A DNA stretch of 64,000 nucleotides. Source: Nemertoderma westbladi (lineage: Eukaryota > Xenacoelomorpha > Nemertodermatida > Nemertodermatidae). The position numbers and the translations under genes were made by a program. Below the pieces are notes generated by a model. It saw nothing but the letters and a program-made list of their open reading frames with translations, ran no database searches and was not told the DNA's origin. The stretch's first letter is position 1. Every line of letters starts with the position of its first letter. Shown here in pieces: positions 1-10,856 of the stretch. The stretch spans positions 39,868 to 103,867 of the forward strand of contig JAUCBJ010007470.1 of the NCBI GenBank assembly GCA_032718475.1. Direction: 5' to 3'.

Positions 1-330
1 GTTCCCCCAAGCTTGACACTAGAACAACGCCGCCTCCGCTTTGCAGGACATCGCTTTAAGCCGTGAGGACCAGTCAGTGCACCTCATGGAGTGAATAAGC
101 ATGGTGGACAGCCCATGACTTTCTTGAGAGGCATCTTTCTTACTGTCTTAAAGGACACTGGCCTTGAAGATGCGGATGATCTAGCAAATGTCATGGGTGA
201 TAAGATAAGGTGTAAGGCTGTAAGTGTGTAAGGGAGTTGTGGAGGCGCACTTTTGTCAACAAGCCGGCACAGCATTCTTAATACATAATAGGGCCTATAT
301 ATAATGCACCTGCAATGAATCATGCCGATT
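1..330 (+). mobile_element. LINE 3' end, C-terminal fragment of reverse transcriptase ORF (RTE-like)
   Basis: This is the C-terminal tail and 3' flank of a non-LTR retrotransposon, cut by the window edge. It matches 1912-2240, the 3' part of the element at 28124-29340 and, inverted, 23340-23640. In the best-preserved copy the frame reads RFAGHCLHRKDQPV, then a basic stretch, then LEDADD, which is the usual end of RTE-like endonuclease/reverse transcriptase proteins. No catalytic domain is present here. The antisense ORF at 84-323 is a shadow. Confidence 0.7.
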
Positions 331-1096
331 GTAGTAGTAGTATGTGGTGAGGTTATAGGGCTCCTTCAATTGGTAAAGTCAAAAGTGGCCGTTTATTGTT
401 TTAGTTAGAAAAGCCTGCCTCTGTAACCTGTTCCTTTCCCTCAATTGGTTTATGATTATGACGTGTGTTACTTGTTACTTCTGTACTTATTATGTGGAGA
501 CCCCAACACGTTAATCAGTTACTAATCCCATTTCATTATCCTGTTATCCAGCCGTTTTATAATACCCCTTCCTATTGTATTGAAAAATTCGAAGCGATGG
601 TGGTAGCATCAACTTGTAGTATTTCTTTCTGATAGGGCTCCCATTGCCTTAGACGAAATCGTAGCTTGTACTGTAGTTAGCCTTAGCAGCAGCTGCAGTT
701 GGCTAACCTGGCATTGCTACCAGTATACAAATATATAATTACATAATATAATATAATATAATATATAATATAATAATTACAAATATAATTTGTAATTAAA
801 TATTTGTTGGAGCATAATCTAATCTAGTCCTAAAGACACTATAAAGTCCTGGGTACATAAGGCTGTAAGGTTAGACATAACATGAATGTAAATTGTAAAC
901 TAAACAATATGCTAAAAGTAAAGTACAAAGTACCTAGAATGCTAGAATGTACGATTATATTCTAAGTACAGTACAGTCATTACACTGCAGGCAGATACAT
1001 ACAGAGCTGCAAAGGTAACTTTCCATAACTTAACAGCTGTCTGGCTGTCTCTCATCTGTCATGCTTCATGTACCTTTAAGTTCGATTCTCAATGTC

Positions 1097-1413
1097 ACGT
1101 CCAAAATTGGACTTAAAGTCCAATATTGGACTTTTGTAAAAATTCAAAGCCTTATAAAAAAAGTCCCCCTGGTGAATTTCAGGTCCCCCTGTTCAAAACT
1201 CTTATTTTTTGATATATTTTCGATTAAAGAAAAAAAATCCCGCCCGATCCAATTACCCAAGGCCCTGGAACAATTGGCAGATTTGAAGTCCAATATTGGA
1301 CTCACAGAAGTCCAATTTTGGACTTGAACTGGAGTCGAAGTCCAATTTTGGACTCAAGTCCAATTTTAGACTTCAAGTCCAATTTTGGACTCCAAAGTCC
1401 AATATTGGACTTT
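1097..1413. repeat. array of palindrome AGTCCAATATTGGACT and variants (copy 1)
   Basis: The 16-bp word AGTCCAATATTGGACT is its own reverse complement. It occurs exactly at 1117-1132, 1287-1302 and 1396-1411, with near-palindromic AAGTCCAATTTTGGACTT variants between 1311 and 1391. The two ends of the block are arranged as inverted repeats around an AT-rich centre (1135-1285), like the subterminal repeats of a non-autonomous DNA element. The function is unknown. Confidence 0.75.
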
Positions 1414-1822
1414 AGTACAACTCCAAGTGTACCCATGCTGCCATAATGTATATCGGTTATTTAAATCAAAACTGCATCCCATATAGGCCTATATTACATA
1501 ATTACAATGCAACATTATTTTAATGATCAAATTAATTATTGTAAGTATTATAAGCAGGGATCGCACACGTACAGTCAGACATCAGTAGGCCCCCTAGTTA
1601 CTTTTTGCAGTAGTGGCTGAGTGGTATGGCTTTGCGGTAGCCTTACTGCCTTAGCGTTAGCGGTGTATACCGCGGTAGCGGTAGTTGAGTTATAGCTGTA
1701 TAGTTCATTCATACCCATACCTGTGGTATTTTCGTATGGCAAAAATAAGACTACTGAAAACTGTAACCTATTATGTAGGCCTAATTGAGTTAATGTTTAT
1801 TGACTAATTGTTTTGATTAGGT

Positions 1823-2240
1823 TCACTGTGTCAAGTACAATATACACATCTCTGCATTTCCAACCAGACACTATATAACATTGGAGTTGGAGGTGTCTCA
1901 TTCAGTCATTGGTTCCCCCAAGCTTGACACTAGAACGAAGCCGCCTCCGCTTTGCAGGACATCGCTTTTAAGCCGTGAGGACCAGCCAGTGGCCAGTGCA
2001 CCTCATGGAGTGAATAAGCATGGTGGACAGCCCATGACTTTCTTGAGACGCATCTTTTTTACTGTCTTAAAGGACACTGGCCTTGAAAATGCGGATGATC
2101 TAGCAAATGTCATGGGTGATAAGGCTGTAAGAGTGTAAGGGAGTTGTGGAGGCGCACTTTTGTCAACAAGCCGGCACAGCATTCTTAATACAGTAATAGG
2201 GTCTATATATATAATGCTGCTGTAATGCAGCATGCCGATT
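1823..2240 (+). mobile_element. LINE 3' end, C-terminal fragment (second tandem copy)
   Basis: It begins with a conserved word, gttcactgtgtcaagtacaa, shared with the LINE at 28940, and runs through the same C-terminal codons (REDQPV, then GGQPMTFLRRIF, then LENADDLANVMGD) to a stop near 2138. It retains slightly more 5' sequence than the copy at position 1 because that one is cut by the window edge. It is a dead fragment without RT motifs. Confidence 0.7.
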
Positions 2241-2949
2241 GTAGTAGTAGTATGTGGTGAGGTGATAGGGCTCCTTCAATTGGTAAAGTCAAAAGTGGCC
2301 GTTTATTGTTTTAGTTAGAAAAGCCTGCCTCTGTAACCTGTTCCTTTCCCTCAATTGGTTTATAATTATGATGTGTGTTACTTCTTACTTCTGTACTTAT
2401 TATGTGGAGACCCCAACACGTTAATCAGTTACTAATCCCCTTTCATTATACAGCTGTTTTAAAACACCCTTCCTGTTGTATGGAAAAATTAGAAGAGATG
2501 GTGGTAGCATCAACTTGTAGTATTTCTTTCTGATAGGGCTCCCATAGGCTTAGACGAAATCATAGCTTGTACTGTAGTTAGCCTTAGCAGCAGCTGTTGT
2601 TGGCAAACCTGGCATTGCTACCAGTTTCCACCAAATATAATTTGTAATTAAATATTTGCAATTTGTTGGAGCATAATCTAATCTAGTCCTAAAGACTCTA
2701 CTGCTCTAAAATCCTGGGTACATAAGGCTGTAAGGTTAGACATAACATGAATGTAAACAATATGCTAAAAGTAAAGTACAAAGTACCTAGAATGCTAGAA
2801 TGTACCATTTAGCCTATATTCTAAGTACAGTACACTGAAGATACATACAGAGCTGCAAAGGTAACTTTCCATAACTTAATAGCTGTCTGGCTGTCTCTCA
2901 TCTGTCATGCTTTATGTACCTTTAAGTTTGATTCTCAATGCTCAATGTC

Positions 2950-3232
2950 ACGTCCAAAATTAGACTTAAAGTCCAATATTGGACTTTTGTAAAAATTCAA
3001 AGCCTTATAAAAAAAGTTCCCCCTGGTGAATTTCAGGTCCCCCTGTTCAAAACTCTTATTTTTTGATATATTTTCGATTAAAAAAAAAAAATCCCGCCCG
3101 ATCCAATTACCCAAGGCCCTGGAACAATTGGCTGATTTGAAGTCCAATATTGGACTCACAGAAGTCCAATTTTGGACTTGAACTGGAGTCGAAGTCCAAT
3201 TTTGGACTCAAGTCCAATTTTTGACTTCTCAC
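2950..3232. repeat. array of palindrome AGTCCAATATTGGACT and variants (copy 2)
   Basis: This is the second duplicate of the palindrome block, with exact 16-bp palindromes at 2970-2985 and 3141-3156 and AATTTTGG variants to 3230. It is shorter than copy 1: the last three motifs of copy 1 (from about 1370) are missing. Confidence 0.7.
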
Positions 3233-3239
3233 CGACTGT

Positions 3240-3780
3240 CAGAGATTCCCCATAAACCTCTAAAATATAAGATGTAAGATAGGACTATGAGTTGTCAGTG
3301 TCACATCACAATCAATTGAACTATTGAATGAATTTTCAAAATTTCTTGCTGGCACCAAATTTTGCACACGGCTGCACGGCACCGAAAAATACAACATTGA
3401 TGATATGCCTGGTGCAATTCATATATATTCCAACGAGACTAGAACGCCTAAAACCCCTAATTGCGGAAAAAACAGCTTCAAATAATCAATTTACAAAATT
3501 GAATTATTTCAAAATTTGGGGCTGGCACCAAAATTTGGCACCCGCCGCTAAAAACAAGATTAAAATTTCTAGCTAATTTTATATGAATTCCTTTTAGTTA
3601 TTTTCAGTTAGTCTTTTAGTTAGTAGCGTTAGTTTCAGAGAGGGGGGGTGGGGGGTGGGGGGGGGGTGGCTGGTGGCGGGTGGGGTGTTATATTGACTGA
3701 CATGGGCAGAAACTCCAGTCAGCCAGTACGCATTTAGCTACCATTTAAGGATGCAATAAGCTGATAAGGCAGAGATGCCT
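3240..3780. other. non-coding stretch with G-rich tract
   Basis: No gene is seen. The 3328-3576 open frame has no recognisable domain and sits beside other repeats. A G-rich run at about 3640-3690 (blocks of 6-10 G separated by T) could form a G-quadruplex. Confidence 0.5.
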
Positions 3781-3920
3781 AGCAAAACCCTTCAAAGCAT
3801 TCGTGACGAAACGAAAACTACCTTCAGACCTTGGCGCTTGGCCCCCATGCCGGGGTTGAACCCACAACCTCCGTGAGATGTGAATTCAATATAACCACTA
3901 CACCAAGGTGGGCTCTGACA
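3780..3920 (-). mobile_element. tRNA-derived SINE
   Basis: Read on the minus strand, the head contains an A-box-like TTGGTGTAGTGGTTA and a B-box GGGTTCAACCCC (plus-strand cggggttgaaccc near 3851-3863), about 45 bases apart, as in a tRNA gene. The sequence then continues past the tRNA length into a non-tRNA body toward 3780. The arms do not close into a convincing mature tRNA, so I call a SINE head rather than a tRNA gene. Confidence 0.55.
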
Positions 3921-4789
3921 GTCTGAACCAAGGTTGAAGGTCAGAAGGTGGAACAAGTGTCAGAGTTAGTGCTTGTTTTTAACTGACTGACTGATTTAAT
4001 GTCAAATAAAAAAATTCCAATTCCAATTCCAGATACCGTCAGACAGTCAGATCAGATCAGATAAGGACAGACGTTTTAGCCATCCTACAGCCTGACAGCA
4101 CTACGGGACGGCACTGCTACGAGCAGACGAGAAGACTGGACTACCAGACATGCAGACATGTAACCAGCGAGTTTCATACAGTAGTCCTACCGGTACTGGC
4201 TCTGGCTACTGCTGACTGCAGTACCTAGGCTAGAAAAAAAATCAATGGCCGTGAAGGTAGGCCTACCCCAAAATGCATAGGGCCTATTCCCTACAAATGG
4301 AATAGGCCTACCAGCCTGCAGCCTACCATTAATGCATGTAATGGGTAGGCCTACAGCTGTACAGGCAGACAGGGTAACAAACAACTCCATATTTCAGTAT
4401 TTCCAACAGTCCAAACCTACCTGCCTACCTACGCCAAACTGCCAAACTACCAAAAGTCTGATAGGCCCTAGTTGAATTAAAAAAAGTTGAAATTTAATTA
4501 AACCCTTCTCCAAAAGTTGAATTTTAATAATCTCAATCCAGCAATCCTGCATTCAGGCATTCCACATTCTAATGTTCCGATGTACCTCGTTCCGCTAGTA
4601 GAGTCAGAGAGTCAAGCTGTCTGATAGTAGGTACCGGTACCATGGTCTGATGGTACCGGTAGTGATAATAGGCAGTACAGCAGTATCTGGTATCTTACTG
4701 CATGTCTTAGCCAGATCGTCTGACAGTGCTGCAGTCAGGCAGTGTACCGGCATATACAGGCATACTGGTATAGGCAGGGTATTGCTTAT

Positions 4790-4935
4790 CAATATAGCGT
4801 ATGTGTTTTTTTTACATACGCGTATGCGTATGTCTGTATTGTACGTACGTGTACGTATGCCAAATTAATTAGCAATCCACATACGCATACGATATAAAAC
4901 ACATACGCATTTGTGTTTTAAGCAGGCCTAAAGCC
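4790..4935. repeat. ACATACGCGTATGT-rich palindromic block (left copy)
   Basis: This block is dense in acatacgcgtatg-type words (cacatacgcatac, acgtacgtgtacgtatgcc). Its reverse complement matches 10405-10575 over most of its length, including the shared centre gccaaattaatt and the edge gtgttttaagcaggcct. The two blocks could be terminal inverted repeats of one 5.8-kb composite element or two independent insertions. Confidence 0.6.
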
Positions 4936-5997
4936 GGAGAGGAAGATCAACGATTTCAGCTATCAAGTTTCTTCATAAATATGTAACTGACTCGCTGAAA
5001 ACTCCGGGTGGGAAGATACATTGCGTGTTCGTCGATTTCAGTAAAGCTTTTGATACCGTAGACCGCACCAAACTATTCTTCAAGCTATCTCACCTTGGAG
5101 TCAGCCGACATTTCATTCATGCGATATGGTCTATATTAGCTGTGAACTTTATTCGATTGAGCATTGGCTTGTACCTAAAGAGCCAATCAGCCAAATGATC
5201 GGAGTCCTACAAGGTCATAAATTATCGCCTCTCCTATTTAGCCTCTTCATCGCTGATCTCCCGGCAGCTATAGCCGTCACTGCAGTGTTTCTTCTATTGT
5301 ACGCTGATGATTTGGTTATATATGGTAACTCACTACCCAGTAAAAAATCCGCATGCGTAACGCATTCGTGCCACATGCAGCATTCGTAAAAGGTGCGTGC
5401 AATGTTATTTAAGATTCGTGAAGCCTTCGTCAATGGTTCGTCAGTCCGAATAATTTAACGAATGCGTATAGTATTCGTATCGCATGTGAGATTTCACTTG
5501 TAAATATATTCGTGGCTCATCATTCGTGGCACATGCGATACGAATGCTTCCACTCCACTCAAAAATAATTCGTGGTTCATTCGTTCGTGCCACATGCGAT
5601 ACGAATGCTTCCACTCCACTCAAAAATAATTCGTGGTTCATTCGTTCGTGCCACATGCGATACGAATGCTTAGCCACGCCACTCTTAAAATTGTTCGTGG
5701 TCCATTCGTGACGCATGCGATACGCATGCAAAGCACTCTCAATTAGAGTACCGTACAGACTGTAATACTGGCCAATCACCATTCGGCAAATAATCGAACA
5801 TAGTGTTATTAGTTAGTAGCTCTCTCCCCCTTTGTTACCAGTCAGCCAGTCCCATGTACTTTTACTATATATTTATTTAATGGGTTGCCCAGTAATTCTT
5901 AACTCCCGTTTATTATTTTTGGTTCCCCATTATTTTGGTATGTAAACCTGTTCCCTTTACCAACATGCTTGATATACTGTAATAATGTAAAGGTTAT

Positions 5998-6213
5998 GTA
6001 CTGTAGGCTAGGTGAGATAAATAATGACAACATAAAACTACTGTATTAACTTAAGGAACTACAGTATGTAGGCATACTTATAGTATGTAGGCATCCCCCC
6101 TCCCCCCCCACCCGTAGTTTTAGCCCCTGTACAGTAGTACTCATTTCCCAAAGTTATTACAGTAGTTTTATGTTGTCATTATTTATCTCACCTGGCCTAC
6201 AGTACAGTACCAA
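5998..6213. repeat. hairpin-type MITE inside the DNA element
   Basis: gtactgtaggctaggtgaga (5997 onward) and its following bases to about 6052 recur inverted at about 6155-6211 (ending tctcacctggcctacagtac). The arms of about 55 bp are nearly perfect and enclose about 100 bp that includes a C-rich run. It is a nested foldback insertion with no coding capacity. Confidence 0.65.
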
Positions 6214-6519
6214 TACATATTATAAAGCATGTGGAATTTTTATTAAATTGTACGTGTGTACGGTGATATTCTCACACAGTTTCTTAGGCCTCCAGGTCGA
6301 ATTTGTTTAATTCGCTATAAAACGCCATTAAAAAGTCTACTGATATACTGTAGCAGTTAATTACCGGTAACTGCTACAGTAGGCCCTACACTTATTAATG
6401 GTAAAAAAATCTTACAGACAAAATACATCAAAGGCATACATTTTATGAGATGCATCAACATAATTTCAATGTTTTTTTTTACTATATTCTAGAATTTTAA
6501 TTCGCTTTTTTTGGATAAT

Positions 6520-6680
6520 AAGTAATAAAATATATATACTGTATAATAATAATACAAATATATATAATAATAAAATAATATAATATAATAATAGAATAAT
6601 ATAATATAATAATAAAATAATATAATATAATAATATAATAATAAAATATCATAAAAATAATAAACTATCAATAATAATTA
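6520..6680. repeat. AT-rich (taata)n microsatellite
   Basis: This is a low-complexity run of aataata and aatataataata units. The minus-strand open frame rich in Tyr and Ile (6489-6671) is a product of the repeat, not a gene. Confidence 0.8.
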
Positions 6681-7590
6681 ATAAGATTAATTAAAAGCTT
6701 GACATTAATATTCTAGATAATAGAATCATCAGAACTATAACGATTTACGTCTGAAATTGCGTGCTCTTGAATTACATCTGAACATTTTTTTTGGGGAAAT
6801 TGAAAATGGCTTTCATATTCGATTCGGAATATTAAGTATATTCAAAAAAATAAAATAAAATTGACACGTTTTAACAGTTGTAAACTGTTAAAACTATGTA
6901 AACTGTAGCGAAATAATAAAAAAAATAAAAATCCTGCGGTAAACATTCGTATAACACTAGTAAAACATTCGTAACGCATTCGTATAGCGTGGGAAACATT
7001 CGTATATAACATGCGGGACGCATTCGTATAGTGTGCGGGAAACATTCGTATAAGATTAGGGGCGCATTCGTAGAATGTGCGGGATTCGAATAAGGTTCGT
7101 ATTACATTCGATATGCGAATAAAGGATGCGTATTTGGTTCGGTTTTCGCATTCGTATCGCATGGTTCATCTATGTAACATTTCAGAATGCGTTACGAATG
7201 CGTGAAATATGCGCCATCCCATGCGTTACGAATGCGGATTTTTTACTGGGTAAGTTCAGTTCAGGAATCGCTTATCAAATTAGAAGCTTTTTGTGCGCTT
7301 AATAGTCTAATAGTGAACCTAAAAAAGACAAAAGTATTAAAGTTCCGTCGAGGAGGCCGACTCGCGCGCAATGATAAGATGGTCTATAATAACAAAGAAC
7401 TTGAGTTTGTAAACAACTTCTGTTATTTCGGTGTTGCCCTGACAACCAAAAACACTCCTTCTGGTCACTACTCACACCTTTACTCCAAGGGTATCGCCTC
7501 CAGCCTGCGACTCGCCGCAACTGTCGACCTGCTAGCAATATCTTTGGAATCTGCACACAAGTTGTGGGAATGTGTAATCTTTCCAGCGTG

Positions 7591-7776
7591 CGGCTGTATC
7601 CACTTACGGCTGTATCCACTAACGGCTGTATCCACTTACGGCTGTATCCACTAACGGCTGTATCCACTTACGGCTGTATCCACTTACGGCTGTATCCACT
7701 AACGGCTGTATCCACTTACGGCTGTATCCACTTACGGCTGTATCCACTTACGGCTGTATCCACTTACGGCTGTATT
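7591..7776. repeat. 16-bp minisatellite inside LINE coding sequence
   Basis: About 11.5 copies of cggctgtatccactta, with t/a variation at position 15. The array begins at cggctgtat in the LINE frame (FPACGC) and ends at another cggctgtat that continues as tattttcgaaccc. Collapsing it to one copy rejoins the RT frame (ACGC then IIFEPNKNKH). The repeat therefore arose within the element. Since 16 is not a multiple of 3, all three frames cycle through it and it stays open. Confidence 0.85.
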
Positions 7777-8479
7777 ATTTTCGAACCCAACAAGAACAAA
7801 CACACATCCCTCCCTCATGTCATTAAGACTCGTGCATTCTTCTTCAAACTGTGGTGCGTCATCAGCAAGTTTTCTTCCACCACACGGGTTCTAGAAGCTG
7901 TAGATAGACCATCTCAGGCCGCAATAGACCTGCGATACCTATCTAAGATGCGTCGTCGAGCAGCGGCTCAACTCATATCTAATGTAATGCATCATAAGTT
8001 ATGCTCATCCGGCTGCTGGCGCCCTACAGAGCCCTGCACTTGCAAACTATGCTTTCAATCAGCAAGTGACGTGTCACACATAGTTGCCCCGCAGTCAATG
8101 CCCAGGTTTTTCGCTCTAGCATCCACCTGGCTATTCATTTATACACTATGTAAAATGCTCGTTTACTATTTATACATAGCAATTACTTATTGTGATTCAT
8201 TAGATTTCTCGTTATTATTGTTATTCATATCATTCTGTTGTTATTCATTGCACCGTTGACTCTCCTTTAATCGCTCTCTCCTTAAATTACGTTTTTAACA
8301 ATGTTATTTTATATCCCACTGATGTCGCCTAATTTCACTAATACTATCTTTATTTTATTAAGCAACTTAAGAAAATGTAAATTTATGAGTTAAAATTGTG
8401 TAAATTTGTATTGGGTGTATGTAAATTTTACAATCCGTTGGATTAATAAAGATTACATTAATAATAATAATAAAGTAAT

Positions 8480-8895
8480 ATTTTCGCTTATAATGGCTTC
8501 TATCTGTTTTACTGGCCACGGCAGCAGCAGCACTACATCAACAGGACAGCACTACGTCGGTACGTCAATATCATGTCTTATGTTAAAATGATACTGTATG
8601 TGTTTTATGTCAAAATGATATGTGCTATTTTATATGGCTAGTTAATTAGCCAATATATTAGTTAATTTAATTAACATATTATTTTGTCATTTTTGTTCCG
8701 TCACAATCACTCGGGGTTAATAAATATAACTGGGTGACCCCGACCAGATCATCTATCCGATAGTGCAACAATTAGCCCCCCCCCCCCCCTCCCCTCCCGT
8801 GCCAACGCGTTGATGACAGCTGTTATTTGCGTCTATTTTCCCATGGAGGGGGACGAATTTTGATTGCGTCTAAAGTACCCAAATAAAGTCCCCAA
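8480..8895. other. no gene seen; C-rich run and dispersed repeat
   Basis: The stretch is AT-rich with a C14 run at 8776-8789. The following words (gcgtctattttcccatgg, then gattgcgtc) recur at 15190-15232 next to a C27 run. This suggests a dispersed repeat that carries a poly(C) edge. Confidence 0.45.
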
Positions 8896-9109
8896 GCAAG
8901 AATTATCGTTTATTGCTGAAGGCCATTTATTATATTTAATAAATACACAATGTTCTGGAATATTTTGTTTATGTATGAATAGCTACGCGATAGAGATATT
9001 GTATAAGCATACCGCTGTTGCACACCAACTCATAAAATAAATAACACGTTCTAGAAATTTGTGTATATATTAAATAGAATAAATTGCCTTCAGCAACGAT
9101 AATTCTTGC
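8896..9109. mobile_element. foldback MITE
   Basis: gcaagaattatcgtttattg at 8896 and the next 45 bases recur inverted to 9109 (ending caacgataattcttgc) with few mismatches. The arms are about 60 bp around a centre of about 90 bp. It has no coding capacity. Flanking target duplications were not resolved by eye. Confidence 0.7.
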
Positions 9110-9898
9110 AATCTTTGAACGGCTTTATTTCAGCTGTTTCTCAACAAAATACATTGTAGTTCCAATCCTTGCAACGAAGCTTTCTAATGATATGAGAAAA
9201 TGACGGGTATTACGGGTCATGCTATGTAATGGTTTTATAGCTAAATTGAACTAAACACAAAACATATGGGCGATGTGTTACAGTTTTATGTTATACAAGC
9301 GAACAGTATTCTATTTAACAATAATGCCTTTAGGCGAAATGGATGTTCCTATTTAATTAATTAACAATGATTAATAACTAGAACTACAGGTTGGCATGCG
9401 TTGGGCCTCGAAGACATTTTATTAAGAAGATTTGCACGCATGGTTTGGACCTCGTCCGTCAGCTGGTTCATTTCGGTATCCAACTCCAGTCAGCCAGTTG
9501 ACGTAGATAGTCGCTTCCAGTTTCCGGAACTGCTGTTTCTTTCTGTCGCTTCAATTCGATGAAAATAAATAAGCTTATAACGAGGGGAAATACTTGTTAA
9601 AAAATATTAAATATCGCAGATTAAATGCGAATCCTCGTAGTTTCCTACCGACACTTTAGTTGTTACGGCACTTGTGTCAAATAGGGGAGCCTCATAATCT
9701 GGTAACCAGATTAGTTAGTGCCCGGGTAGTAAAGGAGCAGGTTACAGAGGCGAGTTGAAAGGAACCAAAACAATAAACGACAGTTAGGAATATTCTTATC
9801 AGATCACCTGCTAAATTTCAGGATTAGCAGATGATTAGGATTAGCAGATTAGGAGGGTTCCCTATTACTTACCGGCAATTAGTTATTTCTACTTTAAT

Positions 9899-10215
9899 GG
9901 AATTCGTCGCCATACATTCATTCGCGTTTAATAGACTCCGTCGCCATTGTTCTGGGTTTAATAGTCTCATTTGCATCGTTCCAGGTTTAATAGATTCCAT
10001 CGCATCGTTCCATGTTTAATGGACTCAGTCGCATCCTTCCATGTTTAATGGACTCAGTCGCATCCTTCCATGTTTAATGGACTCAGTCGCATTCTTCCAT
10101 GTTTAATGGACTCAGTCGCATTCTTCCATGTTTAATGGACTCAGTCGCATCGTTCCATGTTTAATGGACTCAGTCGCATCGTTCCATGTTTAATGGACTC
10201 CGTCGCCTTCTTCCT
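9899..10215. repeat. 29-bp minisatellite
   Basis: About eleven tandem units of 29 bp, with core ggactcagtcgcatc followed by cttccatgtttaat. They are degenerate at the 5' edge and nearly identical at 10021-10190. There are no spacers of unique sequence, so this is not a CRISPR array. Confidence 0.85.
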
Positions 10216-10404
10216 GATCAGGGTTTCATAGATTCCAATATCCTATAACTGTTAGCGTCAACGTGATTCTCATACTCCGGTCTGGCCCCGTTGCCAAACC
10301 CAATTCGTACTGTAATGTTATATTAATATACTGTACTGTTTGACCGTAGTGCTCCATTGTCAGTAAAACACATACTGTAGAAGCAATTATAAGTGAACAT
10401 ATTA

Positions 10405-10575
10405 CTTTAGGCCTAGCTTAAAACACATACGCGTATGTGCTATTTCACCTACGCGTATGTGCTATTTCACATACGCGTAGGTGTTTTATAACTTATGCGT
10501 ATGTAGATTTATAATTAATTTGGCGTACGTACGCGTATGTAATAACATATACGCCTATATGTTGAAAAGATATAC
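10405..10575. repeat. ACATACGCGTATGT-rich palindromic block (right copy)
   Basis: It contains three successive acatacgcgtatgtg-type words between 10424 and 10480, then gcgtacgtacgcgtatgt. It is the inverted counterpart of 4790-4935 and shares the edge aggcct followed by gcttaaaacaca. Confidence 0.6.
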
Positions 10576-10856
10576 CCCATAGGCAAGCAATAGAACAACT
10601 GGAAGGGCTACAGATTGGCGGGGAAGGGGTCATTTGAGAAAGATCATTTTAATTAATCTGTATGTTTATTTGGAAAACAGAGATTTCATGACAATTCCTA
10701 AAATTTAATTGGCTATCCAACGGCGCAAACGCCAATTACATAGCTATGTCCAGATGTCAGCACATTAGTTTTCTAGCACTCATCTCCAATATTTTTCGTG
10801 CTAAAATTTTTCAAAAGTTTTTAATGTTCTCCAAAATTAATTTCAATTAAATCAAA

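Larger units (their letters stand above)
1..3240. repeat. direct tandem segmental duplication, period about 1.85-1.9 kb
   Basis: Positions 1-1420 recur at about 1912-3235 in the same order: LINE 3' tail, a block reading gcctctgtaacctgttcctt, a tagctgtctggctgtctctc block, then the palindrome array. The offset falls from 1911 at the start to about 1847 at position 1061 because of small indels, such as an AT-rich stretch near 728-800 found only in the first copy. No host gene is visible. The duplicated unit begins inside a LINE tail, so unequal exchange between repeats is plausible. Confidence 0.75.
5336..7250. mobile_element. non-autonomous DNA transposon with TA target duplication and subterminal ATTCGT repeats
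   Basis: The terminal inverted repeats are CCCAGTAAAAAATCCGCAT at 5336 and its reverse complement ending at 7250. They are flanked by TA on both sides (5334-5335 and 7251-7252), as in Tc1/mariner-type insertion. Both ends carry many gcattcg/cgaatgc words (5360-5730 and 6945-7240), including a 64-bp direct repeat near 5526-5665. The interior holds a hairpin (5998-6213) and an AT microsatellite, and no transposase frame is seen. It sits inside a LINE RT frame and interrupts it cleanly. Confidence 0.8.
4936..8480 (+). mobile_element. degenerate non-LTR retrotransposon interrupted by a DNA element
   Basis: The first RT segment, from about 4945, carries the domain A motif FVDFSKAFDTVD (near 5033). 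After a frameshift near 5190 come GVLQGHKLSPLLFSLFIADL and the catalytic motif LLYADDLVIYGN (to 5330). RT then resumes at 7253 with SSVQESLIKLEAFCALNSL and continues to about 8090, through a 16-bp satellite that splits it. Precise removal of 5336-7250 with one TA leaves a continuous frame (YGNSL then SSVQ). The 3' end is probably the (taa)n tail at 8456-8475. It is a pseudogene because of the frameshift and two insertions, and it lacks the endonuclease region. Confidence 0.8.

Noticed and set aside
84-323. Minus-strand frames of similar sequence at 84-323, 2003-2233 and 29003-29287
   Set aside because: They are antisense to the conserved LINE C-terminus; similarity follows from the repeat itself.
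3840-3920. tRNA gene on the minus strand
   Set aside because: A and B boxes are good but the arms do not close and similarity continues beyond tRNA length; called a SINE.
9899-10215. 29-bp repeats resembling a CRISPR array
   Set aside because: Units abut without unique spacers, and the window is eukaryotic with introns.
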